From NCBI GenBank assembly GCA_934394985.1, contig CAKRRF010000018.1, positions 1 to 51,995 of the forward strand: a DNA stretch of 51,995 nt. The letters run 5' to 3'. Shown here piece by piece: positions 47,178 to 51,995 of the stretch. The position numbers and the translations under genes were made by a program. Under the pieces are notes generated by a model. That model ran no database searches. It saw nothing but the letters and a program-made list of their open reading frames with translations, and had not been told where the DNA came from. This DNA is from an uncultured Marvinbryantia sp. GTDB lineage: Bacteria > Bacillota > Clostridia > Lachnospirales > Lachnospiraceae. The first letter of the stretch is position 1. Every line of letters starts with the position of its first letter.

Positions 47178-47207
47178 TTGCAATCCGGTTATGAGTGAAG
47201 GTATAAT
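47178..47207 (+). promoter_or_regulatory. purC promoter
   Basis: TTGCAA (47178-47183), 18-nt spacer, TATAAT (47202-47207). The short leader has no visible purine riboswitch. Confidence 0.6.
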
Positions 47208-47239
47208 GAAACCAAAAACGAATACAAGGGGTATTGAAA

Positions 47240-48109
47240 ATGGAAATGAAGCCTGTAAAAGAAGGAAAAGTACGTGAGATTTATGATAACGGCGACAGCC
47301 TGATTATGGTGGCTACAGACCGTATCAGCTGTTTTGACGTGATCCTGAACAATGAGGTTACCAAAAAAGGAACCGTTCTGACGCAGATGTCAAAGTTCTG
47401 GTTTGATCTGACCGAAGACATTCTGCCAAACCATATGATTTCTGTAGATGTGAAAGATATGCCAGAATATTTCCAGCAGCCAAAGTTTGATGGCAACAGT
47501 ATGCTGTGCCGCAAGCTGGAGATGCTGCCGGTAGAGTGCATTGTGCGTGGTTACATTACAGGAAGCGGATGGGAAAGCTATCAGAAGACCGGTGAAGTAT
47601 GCGGTATTAAGCTGCCGGAAGGATTAAAGGAATCAGATAAGCTGCCGGAACCGATCTACACACCATCTACCAAGGCTGAGATCGGTGATCACGATGAAAA
47701 TATTTCTTATGAACAGAGTATTGATTATCTGGAAAAGAGATTCCCGGGCAAGGGTGCAGAATATGCTGCAAAGCTCAGAGACTGTACCATCGCACTGTAC
47801 AAGAAGTGTGCAGAATATGCGTTGAGCCGTGGTATTATTATTGCGGATACCAAGTTTGAATTTGGTCTGGATGAAGAAGGCAACATCGTGATCGGTGATG
47901 AGATGCTGACACCGGACAGCTCCAGATTCTGGCCGGCAGAAGGATATGAACCAGGTCATGGTCAGCCATCCTTTGATAAGCAGTTCGCCCGTGACTGGCT
48001 GAAAGCAAATCCGGACAATGACTGGACACTTCCGCAGGAAATCGTGGACAAGACAATTGCAAAATACCTGCAGGCATATGAACTGCTGACAGGCAAGCCA
48101 CTGGCATAA
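47240..48109 (+). CDS. purC: phosphoribosylaminoimidazole-succinocarboxamide synthase
   Basis: 289 aa from ATG 47240 (AAGGGG, 9 nt upstream). Joins CAIR and aspartate in purine synthesis. Seen: VKEGKVREIYDNGDSLIMVATDRISCFD, VECIVRGYITGSGWESYQ and IVIGDEMLTPDSSRFWPAEG. It is the longer bacterial form with the C-terminal extension, and it is not in a pur operon here. Confidence 0.97.
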   Translation: MEMKPVKEGKVREIYDNGDSLIMVATDRISCFDVILNNEVTKKGTVLTQMSKFWFDLTEDILPNHMISVDVKDMPEYFQQPKFDGNSMLCRKLEMLPVECIVRGYITGSGWESYQKTGEVCGIKLPEGLKESDKLPEPIYTPSTKAEIGDHDENISYEQSIDYLEKRFPGKGAEYAAKLRDCTIALYKKCAEYALSRGIIIADTKFEFGLDEEGNIVIGDEMLTPDSSRFWPAEGYEPGHGQPSFDKQFARDWLKANPDNDWTLPQEIVDKTIAKYLQAYELLTGKPLA

Positions 48110-48191
48110 AATCAGCCACTGGTATGGAAGAACTGTAAAGATTCAGGATCCATTGTTTCATAAGGTGCTGAACAGATCCGAAAGACAGAAG

Positions 48192-48231
48192 AAACCGGCG
48201 ATGTGAGAGTACAACATATCGTCGGTTTTTA
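48192..48231 (+). terminator. purC terminator
   Basis: AAACCGGCGAT with ATCGTCGGTTT (one mismatch), 15-nt loop, TTTTT. Confidence 0.75.
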
Positions 48232-48262
48232 CGCATAAAAGAGATAGAGGTAAAACGCAGAA

Positions 48263-49114
48263 ATGAATCGAGGAAAGGTATGGACCTGCATATTGCTTCT
48301 GCTGTCAGCAGGAGCTTTGACCGGATGTGGAAACGGTGATAAGACAGAAGAAGTACACAGCTTTGCAGTGTGGGAAAAGACCGATGAAGCAGCCTACACG
48401 TTTTCGGACGGCGTACAGGCAGTGAAGTGGAAAAATGAAAAAGAGAATACACAGCAATACCGTTATCGTCTGGAGGATGGAACAGATTTGCTTCAGACAA
48501 CGTTTGTTTTGTCTCCAGAAGAAGAACCTGATTCAGAATTATCTGGTTTTGAGGGAATGGAAGAAGCAGCACAGGAAAAGGTACGGGCATATTACCAGAA
48601 GCAGGGGATCCTCTATGATCTGGAAAAAGAACTGGAGGATGCCTACGCTGATTATCAGTCCTGTGCAGATGAAAGAGAGCGCTTTACCTGTCATGAAGTG
48701 TCTCAAGATGTGACAGAATCGGCTGAAAATGGGAAATACATGGTGATTCTTACAGCAGTCACCACTCCGAAAAAGCAGCATTTTGACGGTGGAACGACCT
48801 GTAATTATCAGACAGCAGTATTTGACAGGGAAACCGGAGAAACGATAGACGTCTGGGAGCTTTTCACACATTCACAGGAAGAGACGAAGGAAGAACTGGC
48901 AAAAATCTGTTCGGTGGAAGACACTACCGTATCCGAAAAGGATGTAGCACCGGTGATGGATCAGAGCCAGATCTTATTCTTTCAGGATTATATGGAAGTC
49001 TGGTTCCCATATGGCACCTGGGAACGGCAGGAGTTTGACAAGGGATTTGGCTTTGAATATGAGAAAATAGAAGGACTGCTTTATGACTGGGCAGTACCGT
49101 CAAAAGAGGAGTAA
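48263..49114 (+). CDS. lipoprotein, RsiV/DUF3298-like
   Basis: 283 aa. Lipoprotein signal peptide with lipobox LTGC (Cys about 21). The mature part has a helical region (EEAAQEKVRAYYQKQGILYDL) and a C-terminal beta-rich domain with VFDRETGETIDVWELF and MEVWFPYGTWERQEF, typical of DUF3298/RsiV-like C-terminal domains. Function unknown. Followed 4 nt later by a small protein gene, so probably co-transcribed with ispD. Confidence 0.7.
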   Translation: MNRGKVWTCILLLLSAGALTGCGNGDKTEEVHSFAVWEKTDEAAYTFSDGVQAVKWKNEKENTQQYRYRLEDGTDLLQTTFVLSPEEEPDSELSGFEGMEEAAQEKVRAYYQKQGILYDLEKELEDAYADYQSCADERERFTCHEVSQDVTESAENGKYMVILTAVTTPKKQHFDGGTTCNYQTAVFDRETGETIDVWELFTHSQEETKEELAKICSVEDTTVSEKDVAPVMDQSQILFFQDYMEVWFPYGTWERQEFDKGFGFEYEKIEGLLYDWAVPSKEE

Positions 49115-49118
49115 CGTC

Positions 49119-49358
49119 ATGCGTTTGCAGAAAGTACAGGATGAATTAAAAGAAAAAGGCTGGGAATATCGCTATACGGAAGAGGCAGGCCTTGGAAGCA
49201 TTGATTTTGAGTATCGTGGAATCAGTTATCATATCTGGGAATTTGAGGAGAACGGACTGGGGGCTGAGAGTAACATCCGTACGGCAGGAAGAACAGAAGA
49301 TTTTACCGGACCGGATTATGAAGAGCAGATTGTAAAGCTGGTAAAAGAAAGACAATAG
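49119..49358 (+). CDS. conserved small protein of unknown function
   Basis: 79 aa from ATG 49119 (AGAGGAG upstream). Compact alpha/beta: LQKVQDELKEKGWEYRYTEE, then GSIDFEYRGISYHIWEFEEN and a helical end. Acidic and soluble; no catalytic motif recognised. Sits between a lipoprotein and ispD with short gaps. Confidence 0.75.
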   Translation: MRLQKVQDELKEKGWEYRYTEEAGLGSIDFEYRGISYHIWEFEENGLGAESNIRTAGRTEDFTGPDYEEQIVKLVKERQ

Positions 49359-49368
49359 GAGAAGGACC

Positions 49369-50085
49369 ATGAAAAATGCAAAAGCCATTGTTCTGGCAGC
49401 AGGCAGAGGAAAACGAATGGGAACTGCAGTGCCAAAACAGTTTCTGGAGCTGGACGGAAAGCCGCTGCTTTATTATTCACTGGAATGTTTTGAACAGTCA
49501 GAACTGATCTCTGAAATCATTTTGGTAACAGGAAAGGATGAGATTCCTTTTTGCTGGAGAATTGTAGAGCATTATGGATTTCGAAAAGTAAAATATGTGG
49601 TGCCGGGAGGAAAAGAGCGGTACGATTCGGTCTATGAAGGTCTGAAAGCCTGTGGCGAATGCGATATAATATTTATTCATGACGGAGCCAGACCGTTTCC
49701 GGATTCGGAAATGCTGGAGCGTACCATGGAAGCTGCCGGGCAGTACGGAGCCTGTGTGGCGGCAGTACCGACGAAGGATACCATGAAACTGGGAACAGCG
49801 GATGGACTGGTAGAAAAGACCCTGGATCGCAGTACACTCTGGAATGTGCAGACACCACAGGTATTTCAATATGATCTGATCTGTAAGGCACACCGCGAGA
49901 TTCGTAAAGGAAGTATGGAGGGCATCACAGATGACTCTATGATGATTGAGACGCTTGGAATCTGTCCGGTAAAGCTGGTCATGGGATCTTATGACAATAT
50001 GAAAGTGACGACTCCAGAAGATCTGGTGATCGCAGAAAATATTTTAAATCGCCGTAAAGCGGCCGTTCAGGAAGTCAAAGAATGA
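49369..50085 (+). CDS. ispD: 2-C-methyl-D-erythritol 4-phosphate cytidylyltransferase
   Basis: 238 aa. Third step of the MEP isoprenoid pathway. N-terminal nucleotide site AIVLAAGRGKRMGTAVPKQF, IFIHDGARPF, and C-terminal MKVTTPEDLVIAENIL are all present. The stop overlaps the next start as ATGA. ispF is not adjacent. Confidence 0.95.
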   Translation: MKNAKAIVLAAGRGKRMGTAVPKQFLELDGKPLLYYSLECFEQSELISEIILVTGKDEIPFCWRIVEHYGFRKVKYVVPGGKERYDSVYEGLKACGECDIIFIHDGARPFPDSEMLERTMEAAGQYGACVAAVPTKDTMKLGTADGLVEKTLDRSTLWNVQTPQVFQYDLICKAHREIRKGSMEGITDDSMMIETLGICPVKLVMGSYDNMKVTTPEDLVIAENILNRRKAAVQEVKE

Positions 50086-51005
50086 GCCGGCTGACGACAG
50101 AGATTCCTGCCAACTGGCAGGGTCAGACAGCAGAGCAGTATCTGCGCAGAGAACTGCAGCTGACTGCGGCGCAGATTCGAAGCCTGAAGTTTCAGAAAAA
50201 CGGAATACAGAGAAACGGATTTGCCTGTCGCATGACAGAGAAGCTGCATCCGGGAGACATTCTGGAGATTTCTTTGCAGGAAAAAGAACCGGATATGCAA
50301 AAGACAGAACCATCTGGTCAGATGCCGGATATTTTATATGAAGATCGAGATGTGATCTGTGTCTGGAAACCGGCAGGCAGAGTGATCCATCCGGTAGCCG
50401 GCCACAGAGCAGATACGGTGACGGGAGATCTGATGACTTATTTTCTGTCAAAAGATCAGCACACTGCAGTACACAGTATCGGACGGCTGGATAAAGATAC
50501 AGCAGGGATTCTGGTATTTGCAAAGAATCGAATTGCTGCCGCACAGTTGTGGCGGCAGAAGGAAGAAGGATACTTTACAAAAGAATATCTGGCCTGGTGT
50601 GAAGGCATTTTCCCGGAAGAAGCTCAGAAACAGGAACAACGGATTTCGTTTCCTCTGGAAAAGACTCCTTCCATACAGGGACAGGCACAGAAGATGCAGG
50701 TTGTTTCATCCGGAAGACCGGCAGTGACATACTTTCAGGTCATCCGGCAGGAAAAAACTCAGGCACTGGTGCGTCTGCGTCTGGAGACAGGACGAACACA
50801 TCAGATCCGGGTACATATGGCATATATCGGACATCCGCTGATGGGAGATTCTTTGTATGGCCATGGAGTGTTACACCGGGACGTGACCAGATTATGTGCA
50901 TGGAAAGTGAGTTTTTTTCAGCCATTTACAAAAGAAAAGATCCGGCTGGAGCATCACGGACCGATGGTGCAGATGGAATGGTGGAAGAATCCATCCGAAG
51001 AATAA
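50082..51005 (+). CDS. RluA-family pseudouridine synthase
   Basis: 307 aa. N-terminal S4-like RNA-binding domain (TAEQYLRRELQLTAAQIRSL), then the catalytic domain with GRLDKDTAGILVFAKN (catalytic Asp) and RLETGRTHQIRVHMAYIGHPL. Modifies uridines in rRNA or tRNA; the exact site is not predictable. Its last 80 bases overlap the end of the minus-strand deacetylase gene. Confidence 0.93.
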   Translation: MSRLTTEIPANWQGQTAEQYLRRELQLTAAQIRSLKFQKNGIQRNGFACRMTEKLHPGDILEISLQEKEPDMQKTEPSGQMPDILYEDRDVICVWKPAGRVIHPVAGHRADTVTGDLMTYFLSKDQHTAVHSIGRLDKDTAGILVFAKNRIAAAQLWRQKEEGYFTKEYLAWCEGIFPEEAQKQEQRISFPLEKTPSIQGQAQKMQVVSSGRPAVTYFQVIRQEKTQALVRLRLETGRTHQIRVHMAYIGHPLMGDSLYGHGVLHRDVTRLCAWKVSFFQPFTKEKIRLEHHGPMVQMEWWKNPSEE

Positions 51006-51807
51006 GTTCCTGTAATGTTCCAAAATGATAACCCATTTCTTCCCAGCGGGTCAACAGTTCATCCAGAATGGCTGCATTGGTAGATGAGGTATTATGCAGC
51101 AGGACAACAGCACCCGGATGGATACGGCCGAGAAGCTTTTCAAAGGCTTCTTCCTTCGAAGGCTGATTATCCTGATACCAGTCCACATAGGCAAGACTCC
51201 AGAAAAACGTGTAATAGCCCAGTTCCTTTGCCATCTGCAGATTACGGATGCTGTATTTTCCCTGAGGCGGTCGGTAATAGCGTGGCATATCCTGCCCGGT
51301 GATCTGCCGATAGGCATCGGCTGTACGGTCTAATTCTTCTGAAAAGGATTCTGGTGTAGAGATTGCAGACATATCAGGATGGTGCCAGGTGTGATTGCCC
51401 ACGCTATGGCCTTCTGCGACCATACGCCGGATCAGATCAGGCTGAGATTCCAGAAAGGTCCCTACTGCAAAAAAGGTGGCAGAGACCTGATGCTTTTTCA
51501 GTGCATCCAGAATTGCAGGAGTATTCCCGTTCTCATAACCGCAGTCAAAGGTAAGGTAAATGATTTTTTCGTCGGTATCCTGTGCGTAGTAAGCATGCCA
51601 GGGCAGCAGTTCTGATATGGTGGCATTTCCCACCGGTCGGCGGCCTTCCTCCTGGAAGCTCAGTCCCCAGTTATCGACCTGTGGCTTCCACTGAGAAAGA
51701 ACTGGTGAAATATCTGTGCCGGAGCGGGCAGCCAGATGCCCGGCAGCAAAGCAGAGACAGAAAAACAGAAGCAGAAAAATCTTGCGCGAAAGAGGAGAAG
51801 GATGCAT
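50926..51807 (-). CDS. polysaccharide deacetylase, PdaA-like
   Basis: 293 aa from ATG 51807 (AGGAG upstream); an upstream ATG 51897 lacks an RBS. Signal anchor (KIFLLLFFCLCFAAGHLAA), then a NodB domain: TFDCGYENGNTPAIL (motif 1, TFDC instead of TFDD), HTWHHPDM (motif 2), YRPPQGKYS (motif 3), FWSLAYVDW (motif 4) and VVLLHN (motif 5). The GYENG form is typical of PdaA, which makes muramic-delta-lactam in spore cortex. The last 27 codons run antisense to rluA. Confidence 0.87.
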   Translation of the reverse strand: MHPSPLSRKIFLLLFFCLCFAAGHLAARSGTDISPVLSQWKPQVDNWGLSFQEEGRRPVGNATISELLPWHAYYAQDTDEKIIYLTFDCGYENGNTPAILDALKKHQVSATFFAVGTFLESQPDLIRRMVAEGHSVGNHTWHHPDMSAISTPESFSEELDRTADAYRQITGQDMPRYYRPPQGKYSIRNLQMAKELGYYTFFWSLAYVDWYQDNQPSKEEAFEKLLGRIHPGAVVLLHNTSSTNAAILDELLTRWEEMGYHFGTLQELILRMDSSTIPSAPSVRDAPAGSFLL

Positions 51808-51883
51808 AACAGACTCCTGATGTTCATGATAAAGTTTATACATATATATGACAGCGCAGCAGAAAAATAACCGAAAAAAATAC

Positions 51884-51913
51884 TTGACGAGCCGCATATT
51901 CGTATGTTAAGAT
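51884..51913 (+). promoter_or_regulatory. promoter reading out of the window
   Basis: TTGACG (51884-51889) with TTAAGA 17 nt on or TAAGAT 18 nt on (51908-51913). Divergent from the deacetylase gene. The 80 bases after it hold a run of T (about 51938-51947) but no ORF within the window. Confidence 0.5.
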
Positions 51914-51995
51914 GTACAAGCGAATGGAAGTAGGGCTTTTTTTTTATGCCTAAAAATTTGATGGCCGTCGCGGGTCATCCACAAAAATTTGTTTG

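Noticed and set aside
47234..47239. TTG start of purC two codons upstream
   Set aside because: ATG 47240 has the correctly spaced AAGGGG and matches the family N-terminus.
48263..49358. Anti-sigma role for the DUF3298-like lipoprotein
   Set aside because: It is lipid-anchored with no cytosolic sigma-binding part, and no sigma gene is adjacent.

Overview
The window looks like chromosomal DNA of an anaerobic, probably spore-forming, gut-type Firmicute of the family Lachnospiraceae (Blautia/Ruminococcus-like). The reasons are moderate GC, strong AGGAGG-type ribosome binding sites, a PdaA-type cortex deacetylase, several MATE exporters, two ECF sigma/anti-sigma pairs, and ATP-type PEP carboxykinase beside an F-type ATP synthase operon. 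The species assignment is inference. I saw no rRNA, tRNA, CRISPR array, prophage or complete insertion sequence.

Layout. 0.1-2.8 kb: ECF sigma factor, membrane anti-sigma protein and a decayed small membrane gene. 3-9.3 kb: a four-gene MacAB-like export operon (two adaptors, an FtsX-type permease broken by a frameshift, an ATPase); all three exported proteins carry low-complexity inserts. 9.3-14 kb: FeoA with a candidate metal-responsive operator, a GGDEF-GGDEF-EAL protein, a second ECF/anti-sigma pair, a PD-(D/E)XK nuclease and a 132-bp MITE-like element. 14.2-20.3 kb: MATE exporter and thioesterase (minus), pckA, a COG0523 GTPase, galK (minus). 20.5-28.6 kb: secreted protein, NhaC antiporter, C39-like peptidase, then uraA-upp-TRIC-MATE. 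28.7-34 kb: deleted VOC pseudogene, PfkB kinase, small helical protein, FMN alpha-hydroxyacid dehydrogenase with a Cys cluster, aldo/keto reductase, MATE exporter (minus). 34.2-36.6 kb: polar amino-acid-type ABC importer. 36.7-43.1 kb: atp operon. 43.1-43.6 kb: 62-bp hairpin repeat array. 43.7-52 kb: small export protein, pdxST (minus) divergent from a MocR/PdxR regulator, purC, lipoprotein, small protein, ispD, rluA-type gene, pdaA-like gene (minus).

The three observations I rate highest are these. (1) The ABC importer's binding protein (34206-35018) has its halves in swapped order: lobe 2 comes first, then an acidic linker, then the N-terminal half of lobe 1. It is a circularly permuted binding protein that also lacks a lipobox and the usual carboxylate-binding Arg. 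(2) The ATP synthase delta and alpha subunits are one 677-aa polypeptide with no usable internal start, which raises a stoichiometry problem (three alphas but normally one delta per enzyme). (3) A 62-bp tandem array, each unit containing an inverted repeat, lies just after the atp terminator.

Most of the rest is ordinary housekeeping and transport. Other points worth a look are candidate operators (a FadR/PdhR-like dyad on the atp promoter, a DtxR-like dyad at feoA, a 24-bp perfect palindrome before pckA), three decayed genes, and an 80-bp convergent coding overlap between rluA and pdaA.
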